Shown: positions 1 to 7,063 of the stretch, piece after piece
Layout of the letters: each line of letters starts with the position of its first letter
How positions within the stretch are numbered: position 1 is the first letter of the stretch
Assembly (NCBI GenBank): GCA_937124525.1
Contig: CAKZLA010000295.1
Coordinates: 1-10,674 of the forward strand
Source: an uncultured Desulfobacterium sp.
Lineage (GTDB): Bacteria; Desulfobacterota; Desulfobacteria; Desulfobacterales; Desulfobacteraceae
Direction of reading: 5' to 3'
Length of the DNA stretch: 10,674 nt
Position numbers and translations under genes: made by a program
Notes under the pieces: generated by a model
The model's database searches: none
What the model saw: only the letters and a program-made list of their open reading frames with translations
Told to the model about the DNA's origin: nothing

Positions 1-1096
1 AATATCGAATCAGGGAGGGGATATCCTCCTTTCGGTTTCTTAAAGGGGGACTTGGGATGGGGAAGACATTGAGGCGATAAAGAAGGTCTTGCCGGAAACG
101 TCCCTTTTTGACCTCGTTTTTGAGGTCACGATTGGTGGCGGCAATGATTCTGACATCAACAGTGATGTTTTTTCCCTCTCCCACCCGGTTGAGTTCTCCT
201 TCCTGGAGCACCCGGAGCAGTTTTGTCTGGAATTCCATGGGCAGCTCGCCTATTTCATCCAGAAAAAGGGTCCCCTTGTCTGCCAGTTCAAACCGACCCT
301 TACGATTCTGGATGGCACCTGTGAAAGCCCCTTTGACATGACCAAAGAGTTCTGCCTCCATTAATCCGGCAGGAAGGGCAGCACAGTTGACCTTTATCAG
401 GGGAAGATCCTTTCGACGGCTTAATCCGTGGATGGAGCGGGCAAGCAGTTCTTTTCCGGTTCCTGTTTCGCCCTGGATCAATACGGTGGTATCCATGGGG
501 GCCACCTGTTCCACCGCTTTTAGAACCCGCCTGAAATTTTTACTCTTTCCAATGACTGTCCCATAGGTGTCCTTCAGGACAAGTTCCTGCTTGAGAACTA
601 TATTTTCATCCTTGAGCCGGATGAATTCAGTTTCCAGGCTGTTGAGGTAACTCACCAGAGCGTTGTCTTTGTTGTCCCTCTGGTCGGGAAGATAGATGAG
701 ACTGAAAATATAATGCTTTCCATTGTAGGTCACCAACCGGATGATCTCTTCAACGGTGGCAGATCTGCCGTTTTTTTGAATATAATCAAGTTCGACAACA
801 TCGCAACGGAATTTGGATTTCATTTCAATGAAGTTGGTAATGTGATTTTTAAAACGATGAAAGCTCTCATCGGGGAGCACATCAAAGGCTTTCATGGAAA
901 GAAGGGTGTCCCGGGGATAGCCAATCAGCTTGCAAAAGGCTTCATTGACATAAAGAAAGTTAACATCTCCGTCGGTTATGGTGATGGCCCACTGGGATTT
1001 GTCCAAATCACCGGAAGAGACCTTTTCCCATAGAATATTGTCAAAACTGCACAGCCAGTACATTAAGATATTAAAGCCGTTGGAATTGGTCGGCAT
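1..1096 (-). CDS. PAS-domain sigma54-dependent transcriptional activator (partial, C-terminus beyond window)
   Basis: An open frame of 365 codons starts at the ATG at 1096-1094, behind a GGAAG ribosome site, and runs off the window start. Residues about 30-138 look like a PAS sensor domain, and 141-176 form a charged, leucine-rich linker likely to be a coiled coil. The AAA+ domain follows: Walker A GETGTGKE at 209-216, the sigma54-contacting loop GAFTGA at 256-261, Walker B FLDE with D280/E281, and the RQDLLYRL arginine-finger segment at 335-342. In this family the activator uses ATP hydrolysis to open sigma54-RNA polymerase promoters, and PAS usually senses a small ligand or redox state. The Fis-type HTH expected at the C-terminus lies outside the window. 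With no receiver domain it is not a standard response regulator. Target genes are unknown; by distance it may serve genes to the left rather than the oxidoreductase operon. A miniature element begins 35 bp upstream of the start. Confidence 0.95.
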   Translation of the reverse strand, partial: MPTNSNGFNILMYWLCSFDNILWEKVSSGDLDKSQWAITITDGDVNFLYVNEAFCKLIGYPRDTLLSMKAFDVLPDESFHRFKNHITNFIEMKSKFRCDVVELDYIQKNGRSATVEEIIRLVTYNGKHYIFSLIYLPDQRDNKDNALVSYLNSLETEFIRLKDENIVLKQELVLKDTYGTVIGKSKNFRRVLKAVEQVAPMDTTVLIQGETGTGKELLARSIHGLSRRKDLPLIKVNCAALPAGLMEAELFGHVKGAFTGAIQNRKGRFELADKGTLFLDEIGELPMEFQTKLLRVLQEGELNRVGEGKNITVDVRIIAATNRDLKNEVKKGRFRQDLLYRLNVFPIPSPPLRNRKEDIPSLIRY

Positions 1097-1192
1097 GGAT
1101 CTTCCTTTTTTTAAAATCATCCATGAGAATACTCAATAGTCCTGAGTTCTCATAACTCTTGAAATCATTAAGGCCTATAAAATCAAACTTTA

Positions 1193-1308
1193 GTAAATAT
1201 TCGGTCAGCACCCCATCTTCACCTGTTTTGGTCTGTTTACATAGCAGTAGTATGCTACGCAGCCCCAAACAGGCGAATATGGGGCACTGTCAAAACATTT
1301 ACATAAGC
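1193..1308. mobile_element. Miniature inverted-repeat element X, copy 1 (inserted in Y)
   Basis: This roughly 116-bp segment interrupts Y copy 1 exactly where the intact Y copy reads straight through. It begins GTAAATATTCGGTCAGCACC and ends near CAAAACATTTACATAAGC, and the two halves are imperfect inverted repeats over almost the whole length, so the strand can fold into one long hairpin. It is flanked by AAACTTTA (1185-1192) and AAACCTTA (1309-1316), an 8-bp duplication with one mismatch; intact Y has a single copy of this octamer. The right end appears eroded relative to copy 2, which carries an extra terminal GTAAATATTCGG. GTAA termini with 8-bp duplications are typical of the IS66 family, so a non-autonomous IS66-like derivative is a reasonable inference. 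Confidence 0.8.
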
Positions 1309-1358
1309 AAACCTTAAGGTACAGATTCTATAATTTCAGGGGCTTAGCAAATATCCAT

Positions 1359-1461
1359 GTAAGTTCTCAATAAATTTGGGCATTCAGGGATTCGTTTTGA
1401 ATACCACCCAGCGTTAAAGAGCGGAACAGGGCTTTCTCACCCCTGGTTATTGAGATCTTAC
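1359..1461. mobile_element. Miniature inverted-repeat element Z (103 bp) with 8-bp target duplication
   Basis: The element starts GTAAGTTCTCAATAA (1359-1373) and ends TTATTGAGATCTTAC (1447-1461), a 15-bp terminal inverted repeat with one mismatch. It is flanked by perfect direct repeats ATATCCAT at 1351-1358 and 1462-1469. Deleting the element and one repeat restores continuity with the Y copy at 9323-9460, which reads ATCTCCATACACAA at the equivalent place on its reverse strand. The 5'-GTAA ends and 8-bp duplication match what is known of IS66-family insertions. At 103 bp it cannot encode a transposase, so it would need one supplied in trans. Its TIR differs from element X after GTAA. Confidence 0.88.
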
Positions 1462-1502
1462 ATATCCATACACAATATGCAGAGAACTTAGGATTGACGA
1501 GG

Positions 1503-2180
1503 AGCATAGAGTGATAAATTTTAGTTGTGATGAGATCATATCTGCAAATTATCCTTTTGACAAGAAGCCATTGCGAAGGAAAGGAAGGGGAGGGGGCTTT
1601 AAAAAAATGGGCATCGAGCTTAAAATTTTGAAAAATGTGGTTATCAAATTAGTTGGGATTGATCATAAATTCGGCCACTTTGAGCTGATTTTTTTCGAGT
1701 TATGAAATAAAATATTTAATTACAAGTCTTTTGCAATGATACAAATTTAGCATTTTTAAAAAGTGATCCATCTTATGATTAATCCTAAATTTTTAATAAA
1801 AAATATTGCCGTTTAATAATTACGTGCTATAATACATGTAATATTGTATTTATAGTGCGATCAATTCAATTGTAGTTCCGGTCAAATGAATTGATATTAA
1901 ATTTTTACTTTAAATCCTTAAAAAACAGTTGATTAAGGTTGAAAATCGGTTTTAAATCATGTGACCGGAAGTATAAAGGGTGGTTCTGACGTCGACCAGT
2001 GGATGTGCACCAAACAGTAGACAATTAAATATGATGTTAAATTGTTGCTATCTGATCTGAGCTGTTAAAAGTGGCCGAGCTTAGAACCAAGCCCGGATAT
2101 TGTTATCGGGCAATATATTGTGATGGAAAGTATATAGAGTATTTTTGCCGAAATAACCCTTATTAGAAAGGACCATTGAA
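1503..2180. other. Gene-poor AT-rich spacer
   Basis: I see no convincing protein gene here. A 64-codon GTG frame at 1511-1705 is basic and low in complexity and is probably not real. The spacer holds a 101-bp palindromic element (1873-1973). A 9-bp perfect inverted repeat, ATCAATTCA at 1860-1868 and TGAATTGAT at 1887-1895, straddles the left end of that element. A small hairpin, GCCCGGATA-TTGT-TATCGGGC at 2091-2111, lies 70 bp before the small protein gene and has no U-tract after it, so it is not an obvious terminator. Confidence 0.6.
1873..1973. repeat. TA-bounded 101-bp palindromic element (MITE-like)
   Basis: The segment opens TAGTTCCGGTCAAATGA (1873-1889) and closes TCATGTGACCGGAAGTA (1957-1973); the reverse complement of the right end matches the left at 15 of 17 positions, including a perfect 9-bp core TTCCGGTCA/TGACCGGAA. 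The interior also pairs loosely, for example CCTTAA near 1917 with TTAAGG near 1934, so the whole unit can fold. Both ends are the dinucleotide TA, which is the target duplicated by IS630/Tc1-mariner-type transposases, so a non-autonomous member of that group is possible. There is only one copy in this window, and a chromosomal hairpin of another kind cannot be excluded. Confidence 0.6.
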
Positions 2181-2363
2181 ATGAGTGTTTTTGTTGTGAT
2201 GAGATTTGATCCCATGCAATGCGGGGCATGTGGAAATGGGCATCTTGATAAGATTTTCGTGGAAAAGGAAGCTGCGGAGGAATATGTTAAAAACTCAAAC
2301 GATCGGCGGGGCGTCAGCTGGCAAATTAAGGAATATATGGTGGAAGAATCGGCAATGGCATGA
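2181..2363 (+). CDS. Small hypothetical protein (60 aa)
   Basis: The ATG at 2181 follows GAAAGGA with a normal spacing of about 8 bases. The product of 60 residues begins with a beta-like stretch (SVFVVMRFDP), has a CGACGNG segment with two cysteines, an acidic-basic helix (EKEAAEEYVKN) and ends with another beta-like stretch ending in an acidic tail. This beta-helix-beta layout is common in small soluble proteins of unknown function in anaerobes; I do not recognise a named family with certainty. No neighbour shares its strand closely: the decayed PIN gene begins over 100 bp downstream. An overlapping +2-frame reading from 2206 lacks a ribosome site. I consider this gene probable but function unknown. 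Confidence 0.55.
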   Translation: MSVFVVMRFDPMQCGACGNGHLDKIFVEKEAAEEYVKNSNDRRGVSWQIKEYMVEESAMA

Positions 2364-2477
2364 ATTTTTTTGCTGTGATTGGATCATGCCTCACCACTTA
2401 AATCCATTTTAAATATTCTCAATCATGTCTGCCCTGGATACATCGTAATGTTGGACCTACAACAGTATCAGCATTAA

Positions 2478-2786
2478 AAATACAAATATAAACAATATCT
2501 TCGCAATTTTGAAATTGGAAATGCACTCTCAGCGATGCTTAAAAGACGAAGGCTTGAGCCTGAAGAATTATTATCTGTTTGGGATGCTACTCAACAAATA
2601 CCTGTTGATCTGCGTAGCATAAATATCCGTGAAGCATTAAAAATAGCATGCCAGTTTAACATTTACGCATATGATGCATACTTTTTAGAATGTGCAATTT
2701 CTTTACATTGCCCTTTATTGACTCTTGATCTACGTATGATTGAAATCGCTCAGAGTTTGAGTATTCATATTATAGAGGTGACCTGA
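2478..2786 (+). pseudogene. Decayed PIN-domain (VapC-like) toxin, N-terminus lost
   Basis: From an ATG at 2535 the frame gives 83 residues, but homology-like sequence continues upstream in the same frame to a TAA at 2475-2477, including FEIGNALSAMLKRRRLEPEE. EIGNAL fits the PIN segment that carries the conserved acidic residue, and YAYDAYFLECA and LLTLDLRM fit the later two acidic positions. The first PIN strand with its near-N-terminal catalytic aspartate, and about 40 residues after it, are missing: no matching sequence lies before the TAA apart from a short out-of-context MLDLQQ at 2448. PIN toxins are Mg-dependent RNases that need the acidic quartet, so this copy is most likely inactive. 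It ends TGATG, overlapping the antitoxin start by one base, so the two were translated together. Confidence 0.75.
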
Positions 2787-3019
2787 TGAAAGTCTATACA
2801 TATTCAGAAGCACGTCAAAAATTTTCTACTGTCCTCAATATTGCGAAATCAGAAGAGGTTATTATTAAACGACGAGGTGGTGAAACTTTTAAAATTATAT
2901 TTGCCAAATCCACCAAGTCACCTTTTGATGTTGCAGGTGTAAAAACAAAAGCAACAACTAAAGATATTTTTGATGCCGTAAAAGAATCTCGGGAAGGGGC
3001 TGCTGAACAAAATGCTTAA
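2786..3019 (+). CDS. Phd/YefM-type antitoxin
   Basis: This is a 77-residue protein whose ATG overlaps the TGA of the PIN remnant. The N-terminal half (MKVYTYSEARQKFSTVLNIA, then a KSEEVIIKRRGGETFKI strand pair) has the layout of Phd/YefM antitoxins: a short strand, a helix with AR..FS..L, and a beta segment that dimerises and binds operator DNA. The charged C-terminal part from about residue 45 (KSTKSPFDVAG... KESREG) would be the flexible toxin-binding tail. In such systems the antitoxin neutralises the RNase and represses the operon. Toxin-before-antitoxin order is the less common one. Because the toxin seems broken, this may be an orphan antitoxin that still acts as a repressor or protects against related toxins. 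Confidence 0.8.
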   Translation: MKVYTYSEARQKFSTVLNIAKSEEVIIKRRGGETFKIIFAKSTKSPFDVAGVKTKATTKDIFDAVKESREGAAEQNA

Positions 3020-3093
3020 AAGTTTCCTTGGCAGATACGATTGGAGTAGCGGGTCAAACCGAAATTATAGATATGAGGTCAGGTGGCCATGGG

Positions 3094-3501
3094 TCAGTGA
3101 ATCATTTGCTTGACTTTTTTTATGTACTGCAACCAACCGGCATCTTCCCATCGTTTGTGAATGGTACGTACCAGTTCATTGTTATCCCCAAATGAGATAT
3201 GAATATCAGTTTCATGGGAATACTGGAGTTTCATGTTAAACCGGGGGATTGATATGTAAAGATTGTCGTGTCCCAATGCCCCATATCCTTTTTCCATGGC
3301 CTTAATCAAGAGATCTTCAAATTTATCAACATCCACAGGGAGATCTTCCCAGTTGTCGTCATAAAAATGAGATCCCCATGAAAATCCGTACAATACCAAT
3401 ACTTGGGATATGCCCAGTGCTTTGAACATCTTAATGTTGGTTTTCAGATCCTGCCAAAGATCTTCAGGTGACAGGGGATCTGTTACGATTTCTTTGTTCA
3501 T
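3094..3501 (-). CDS. Hypothetical protein (135 aa), family not recognised
   Basis: The frame is open from a TTG at 3588, but the ATG at 3501 has a good GGAG site seven bases upstream, so I take the 135-residue form beginning MNKEIVTDPLSPEDLW. It is soluble, with no signal peptide or membrane segment. Visible traits are an N-terminal helix (EDLWQDLKTNIKMFKALG), a hydrophobic strand (SQVLVLYGFSWG), an acidic patch (YDDNWEDLPVDVDKFEDLL) and a C-terminal strand-helix part with YSHETDIHISFGD and a tryptophan pair in KRWEDAGWLQ. The acidic, tryptophan-rich make-up resembles some immunity-type small proteins, but that is only an impression. It faces the antitoxin gene convergently and has no operon partner. 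Confidence 0.6.
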   Translation of the reverse strand: MNKEIVTDPLSPEDLWQDLKTNIKMFKALGISQVLVLYGFSWGSHFYDDNWEDLPVDVDKFEDLLIKAMEKGYGALGHDNLYISIPRFNMKLQYSHETDIHISFGDNNELVRTIHKRWEDAGWLQYIKKVKQMIH

Positions 3502-3589
3502 GCTCTGCTCCAGTGATTGGAAAATATTTACGATTGGTGCTGATTTAGCCCACTCTGAAAATTTAGGAGAACTTAAGCTAAAGTTCAAT

Positions 3590-4022
3590 AACGCAAGCCT
3601 GGCCCGTCCCCAGAGTGGCTGATGTCAGAATCAACCCCGAAAATTTAAAAATGAAAATTGACGGCTCATGAATTTTTAAAATGGGCACCTTTTATTTCGT
3701 ATTTACTTTTTTCGCAAAAGATAAACCGCAGGCTTTGGTTTATAAAAAAGTGTCAACGAGAGTGAAATAAAAAGTGCCCGGGTGTCATCGAATATGAATT
3801 TCCATGGGTTTGTATGAAAATGTAGGCATACCTAACATTGTTTTTATGATTCATTGTAGGCAGGCCAAAGTTCGGCTATCGCCATAGGCTGGAATAATTT
3901 CAATCATTATTTTATTTGTAAGGCCAATTTCATAGGCTTTTCCAAAGTCTCATGTTAAAAAAGTGTCCCTATTTATGTTTGTAGCCCAAAGTTCCAAATA
4001 CAGTACAGTCTGCCCGTGGCAG
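3590..4022. other. Intergenic stretch between hypothetical gene and oxidoreductase operon
   Basis: No credible gene is visible. It contains the 97-bp palindrome at 3683-3779, a short AATAAT/ATTATT hairpin near 3893-3913, and CTGCC-CGT-GGCAG at 4010-4022 just past the end of the beta-subunit gene. The last has no T-run on the minus strand, so it is a poor terminator candidate; the real 3' end of the operon transcript is not evident. Confidence 0.55.
3683..3779. repeat. 97-bp imperfect palindrome
   Basis: Outer arms GGGCACCTTTTATTTC (3683-3698) and GAAATAAAAAGTGCCC (3764-3779) pair at 15 of 16 positions. An inner perfect stem ATAAACC (3721-3727) with GGTTTAT (3737-3743) closes a 9-base loop, and the intervening ACTTTTTT and AAAAAAGT also pair. 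The whole can fold into one long hairpin. No flanking duplication is seen. It could be a REP-like or MITE-like unit or a long hairpin acting on RNA ends between the convergently spaced genes. Confidence 0.6.
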
Positions 4023-4949
4023 TTATTTAGAAGCGTCGCATAACGCCTGGAGGGTATTATACCTTTTATCCACCTGGTGCTGGAGGATGGCCATGTTCTC
4101 ATCTTTAAGGTGTTTATATTTCCCCAGCAGGTCGGTCATCTCATTTATTGGTTTGGGGTTTTTGACCGTACGGGTTATTTTGAATTTACCCTCAACAGAT
4201 TCCCATAAGGAGAAGTAGTTGGTTCTGACGGCGGCACGGCACACCTGGATGGAGCTGTCCATGGGGATCTTCCACCCCACAAGGCAGGGACAAAATACAT
4301 GAAGATAAACAAATCCTTTTTTTGACATCTCCCTTGCCTTAACCAGCTTTTTGGCATAATCGTCCAAATGGCTCAGGGTGGCTGTGGCCACGTAAGGAAT
4401 ATCATGCATGGACATGACAAGGGGCATGTTTTTGGAGCCGGTGGTTTTTCCCTGGCTGTGGCTGCCCGCCGGAGTGGTGCTGGTGTTGGCCCCAAAGGGG
4501 GTGGCACTGCTTCGCTGGATACCGGTGTTCATATATCCTTCATTGTCATAGCAGATGTAGATCATCTTTTCATTTCGTTCGGCAGCCCCGCTCAAGGTCT
4601 GGAACCCGATGTCCTGGGCGCAGCCATCACCGGTGAAACAGACCACATTGGCGTCAATGCCGGCTCTTTGATAATACCTGGCAAGTCCCGTGGCGCTGGA
4701 TGCAACGCCGGTCATGGTGCAGGCATAGTGGCCAAGTTTGTGCCAGGCCGCTGTGTTTTGGCCGTTCAGCACCGGTGCGGAGCAGGAAGGGGTGCCCACC
4801 AGTACGGTGTTTTCTCCCATCACCCTGGCCACGAATCGGGCGTTGAGTTCCAGGGCGCATCCGGCACAAAATGCCACACCCCCTGCAAACTGATCCTCGG
4901 CTTGAAAGTGTTCAAATACTTTGGGTCTTTTCTTTTCTATGGTTTCCAT
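4023..4949 (-). CDS. 2-oxoacid:ferredoxin oxidoreductase, beta (TPP-binding) subunit
   Basis: The 308-residue product is the TPP/metal-binding subunit of a four-subunit PorGDAB-type enzyme that converts a 2-oxoacid plus CoA to acyl-CoA, CO2 and reduced ferredoxin in the cytoplasm. The TPP motif is GDGCAQDIG at 107-115 with the downstream CYDNEGYMNTGIQRSS block at 133-148, which is very typical of PorB. Cysteines expected to hold the catalytic-site [4Fe-4S] cluster are C28 and C31 (CAGC), C56, and C220 or C222 (CPC). The ATG at 4949 follows GAGGG at six bases and lies 18 bp after the alpha gene, so it is the last gene of the operon. Substrate (pyruvate, branched-chain oxoacid, phenylglyoxylate or other) cannot be told by eye, so no specific symbol is given. 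Confidence 0.92.
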   Translation of the reverse strand: METIEKKRPKVFEHFQAEDQFAGGVAFCAGCALELNARFVARVMGENTVLVGTPSCSAPVLNGQNTAAWHKLGHYACTMTGVASSATGLARYYQRAGIDANVVCFTGDGCAQDIGFQTLSGAAERNEKMIYICYDNEGYMNTGIQRSSATPFGANTSTTPAGSHSQGKTTGSKNMPLVMSMHDIPYVATATLSHLDDYAKKLVKAREMSKKGFVYLHVFCPCLVGWKIPMDSSIQVCRAAVRTNYFSLWESVEGKFKITRTVKNPKPINEMTDLLGKYKHLKDENMAILQHQVDKRYNTLQALCDASK

Positions 4950-4967
4950 TTATTGCCCTCGCTTTCC

Positions 4968-6167
4968 CTATGGTAACCAGGTGACTTCCTCGTAGGAATT
5001 TCCCTGGGATGCGTTGTAGATGTCATCGACCATGCGACCGATATGTTCCTTGGTGATATCCATATTGGCAAGCCCGTCAATGAAACTTAACATGGGGACA
5101 TCGCCGATTTTGGATGAAATGGCCTTGGTTTCCATATAAAGCGGTCCGCATCCCCAGCCAAAGCACAGACTGCGATCCAGTACGCCAATGGCTTTTTTAC
5201 CCTTAAGGGCTTCGCTGAGTCGGCTGATGGGGAAGGGGCGATAGAGCCGAAGTTTCACAAGCCCCACTTTCATGCCCTGTTCCCGCTTGGCATCAATGAT
5301 GGTACGGGCCGTGCCAACAGCACTGCCCGAGGTGACCAGAACAAAATCCGCATCATCGGTGCGGTAGCATTCAATCTGGCCCCCATACCGGCGTCCAAAT
5401 GCTTCACCAAACTCTTCATCAATGGTGTCCACAAGGGGGATGACCCGGTCCATGGCGGCCATGTGTTTCTTTCTAAGCTCCACAAAGCCCATGCCAAGGC
5501 CATGGCTGCCACATCCAATGGCCTCTCCGGGAATCAGGGTGGGGCGTTGGGGCTGGGTTTTTAAAACAGACAGATAGTTATCCACCTCTTCTATGGCCGG
5601 GATATTAACGGCTTCGGCCAGAAAAGAGAGATAATAACCGTCGTAGTTGATGATCACCGGCAGTTGAATGTCATAATCTTCTGCCAGACGATAGGCCTGT
5701 ATGGTGAGATCAAGGATCTCCTGGCCGGTTTCTGCAATGAGCTGTACCCATCCGGTGTCCCGCACGGAGATCATGTCCTGCTGGCCTGAACACACTGCAT
5801 GTATCCCCGGGGGTTCCCGGTTGACGTTGATCATCACCACCGGGGCCCTGTAACCTGCCGTGTTGAACATGGCATCGTACATGTACACAAGACCATAGGA
5901 GGAGGTGGCCGTAAAGGTTCTGCCGCCTGCCATGGAGGCACCGCACACCACATTCTGGGCCGAGTTTTCACCTTCAACGGTGACGTATTCCGTATCAAGT
6001 TCTCCATTGGCATGAAACTTTGCCAATTGTTCAATGACTTCACTCTGGGGGGTGATGGGATAGGCTGCCACCACATCGGGGCGACAGAGCATGGCACCAT
6101 AGGCAGCAGCCGCATTACCGGTGATTACTTTGATTTGACTATTCTTTGCTGGGGCACTCATTGGCAT
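4968..6167 (-). CDS. 2-oxoacid:ferredoxin oxidoreductase, alpha subunit
   Basis: A 399-residue product matching the PorA/VorA/PadG type. The N-terminal pyrimidine-binding domain has AAYPITPQSEV (34-44), VEGENSA (64-70), whose glutamate is expected to activate TPP, and TATSSYG (86-92). DTGWVQL (137-143) is the familiar central segment. A transketolase C-terminal-like domain follows, with VLVTSGSAVGTA and VGLVKLRLYRPFP, then GVLDRSLCFGWGCGPLY and a family-typical end (DITKEHIGRMVDDIY). Two starts are possible: ATG 6167 sits only three bases after AAGGAG, while ATG 6161 has better spacing, so the protein may lack the first two residues. The start overlaps the delta-subunit gene by about 29 bp, implying coupled translation. 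The segment INVNREPPGIHAVCSGQQD differs from what I recall of pyruvate enzymes and may mark another substrate. Confidence 0.92.
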   Translation of the reverse strand: MPMSAPAKNSQIKVITGNAAAAYGAMLCRPDVVAAYPITPQSEVIEQLAKFHANGELDTEYVTVEGENSAQNVVCGASMAGGRTFTATSSYGLVYMYDAMFNTAGYRAPVVMINVNREPPGIHAVCSGQQDMISVRDTGWVQLIAETGQEILDLTIQAYRLAEDYDIQLPVIINYDGYYLSFLAEAVNIPAIEEVDNYLSVLKTQPQRPTLIPGEAIGCGSHGLGMGFVELRKKHMAAMDRVIPLVDTIDEEFGEAFGRRYGGQIECYRTDDADFVLVTSGSAVGTARTIIDAKREQGMKVGLVKLRLYRPFPISRLSEALKGKKAIGVLDRSLCFGWGCGPLYMETKAISSKIGDVPMLSFIDGLANMDITKEHIGRMVDDIYNASQGNSYEEVTWLP

Positions 6168-6456
6168 AGTCTCCTTCTGATTTCATGGTTATTGCACCCT
6201 TGGGGCACTCTTTGGCACAAACACCGCATCCTTTGCAGAACTCAAGGTTGGCCTTGTAAAATTCTCCATCATCCACCATGCATTGGGGGGGACAATAGGT
6301 GATGCAGATTCCACAGGCATTACAGATCTGAGTATCTACAATGGGACGTTCCGTTCGCCATTCACCTGTCTGAAGGCACAGAAGATTTTTATTGGCATAG
6401 GACCAGCTGGCTTGGGTTTCAAATATGCAGGCCTCTTTTTCGTTGATTATGCCCAT
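6139..6456 (-). CDS. 2-oxoacid:ferredoxin oxidoreductase, delta (2[4Fe-4S] ferredoxin) subunit
   Basis: A 105-residue ferredoxin-like subunit. Two clusters are predicted from CNACGICITYCP (C45, C48, C51, C55) and CKGCGVCAKECP (C74, C77, C80, C84), each CxxCxxCxxxCP, as in PorD. It would relay electrons from the TPP-site cluster in the beta subunit to soluble ferredoxin. The N-terminal 40 residues (with SWSYANKNLLCLQTGEWRTERP) match the extension that tethers PorD to the other subunits. The ATG at 6456 lies behind GGAGGTG inside the end of the gamma gene and overlaps its stop by 10 bp; the gene's own end overlaps the alpha start. This tight packing shows one transcript and coordinated stoichiometry. 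Confidence 0.93.
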   Translation of the reverse strand: MGIINEKEACIFETQASWSYANKNLLCLQTGEWRTERPIVDTQICNACGICITYCPPQCMVDDGEFYKANLEFCKGCGVCAKECPKGAITMKSEGDYANECPSKE

Positions 6457-7004
6457 GTCTGCACCTCCACTTCGTTGTAACCCCGTTCGGCATTGCGGAT
6501 ATTCTTCTTAAGTATGGACCCACTCAGGTAATCTTCCATTCCTTTGATAACAGCGTCAAGGGAGAGCCACCCCGTGGTTTTGGCAAGGGCACCGATGAGA
6601 CAGGTGTTGGGAATGTCCCGGCCAATCTCGCACAGAGCCACGTCGGTGGCGTTGATAAGACCCACCCGTTCAAGGTTCTCAGAGGGTTGCTTTTCAAGGG
6701 GGTTGGGGCTGTTCAAAATTAAAACACCGCCGGGTTTCAGGCCGGTGAACAGGTTTTCAAGCCCCAGCAGGGTTGGGTCAATGACCATGAGGCAGTCTGG
6801 TGTGTATATCTGGGTTTTTTCCCGGATGACTTCTTCATTGAAGCGCGTAAATGCGATTACTGGCATGCCCCGCCGCTCAAAACCGTACATGGGGAAACTT
6901 GCCACATGTTTGCCTTCCACAGCCATGGCAGATGCCAGCATTTTCGCTGCCATCACGGCACCTTGACCGCCTCTTCCGTGAAATCGGATCTCTTTTCCTG
7001 ACAT
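6447..7004 (-). CDS. 2-oxoacid:ferredoxin oxidoreductase, gamma subunit
   Basis: The product of 185 residues begins MSGKEIRFHGRGGQGAVMAA, the hallmark N-terminus of PorG-type subunits, with the GRGGQG loop at about residues 10-15 and the FPMYGFERRGMPVIAF block. In the family this domain contacts CoA and the alpha-beta core. The frame is open up to 7055, but ATG 7004 follows AGAGGTG at close spacing and matches the family's usual start, so the longer form is rejected. It is the first gene of the gamma-delta-alpha-beta operon, and its end overlaps the delta gene. A sigma70-like promoter lies at 7064-7093, leaving a leader of about 50 bases. Confidence 0.93.
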   Translation of the reverse strand: MSGKEIRFHGRGGQGAVMAAKMLASAMAVEGKHVASFPMYGFERRGMPVIAFTRFNEEVIREKTQIYTPDCLMVIDPTLLGLENLFTGLKPGGVLILNSPNPLEKQPSENLERVGLINATDVALCEIGRDIPNTCLIGALAKTTGWLSLDAVIKGMEDYLSGSILKKNIRNAERGYNEVEVQTWA

Positions 7005-7063
7005 TTTCACCTCTTTATTGTTATTTTTCTGAAATACTGGTATGCGGTACCCCAATTGATATT

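Larger units (their letters stand above)
1131..1502. repeat. Miniature element Y, copy 1, interrupted by elements X and Z
   Basis: This is an inverted copy, relative to the window, of the 138-bp Y element at 9323-9460. Y sequence is found at 1131-1192, 1317-1358 and 1470-1502. Removing the X insert, the Z insert and their duplicated targets leaves 137 bp, which matches the intact copy length. Ends are imperfect inverted repeats: the left begins ACTCAATAGTCCTGAGTTCT and the right ends AGAACTTAGGATTGACGAGG. Shared internal blocks include GCCTATAAAATCAAACTTTA and TCTATAATTTCAGG. No coding capacity is evident. I see no clear target duplication around this copy, so it is probably older than the one at 9323. 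It lies just upstream of the sigma54 activator gene and could affect its promoter. Confidence 0.85.

Noticed and set aside
89..1033. Plus-strand frames opposite the regulator
   Set aside because: The minus strand carries continuous AAA+ and PAS motifs across the entire region, so these are shadows.
1071..1268. A 65-codon minus-strand frame overlapping the activator start
   Set aside because: It is out of frame with the activator and lies mostly within elements Y and X; the repeat explains the sequence.
1131..1502. Possible CRISPR array or tandem repeat because of recurring motifs
   Set aside because: The recurring blocks are inverted and interleaved with unequal spacing and are explained by nested inverted-repeat elements with target duplications.
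1511..1705. A 64-codon GTG frame following GGAG at the end of the Y repeat
   Set aside because: The product is low in complexity with no motif, and the apparent ribosome site is part of the mobile repeat.
4010..4022. CTGCC-CGT-GGCAG hairpin as terminator of the oxidoreductase operon
   Set aside because: The stem is only five base pairs and no T-run follows on the minus strand.
4368..4976. A 202-codon plus-strand frame opposite the beta subunit gene
   Set aside because: It lies antisense to a strongly recognised PorB-type gene; the length is due to the codon bias of the real strand.
7005..7055. Extended start for the gamma subunit
   Set aside because: The extra 17 residues are not typical of the family, and the downstream ATG has a strong ribosome site directly before the conserved N-terminus.
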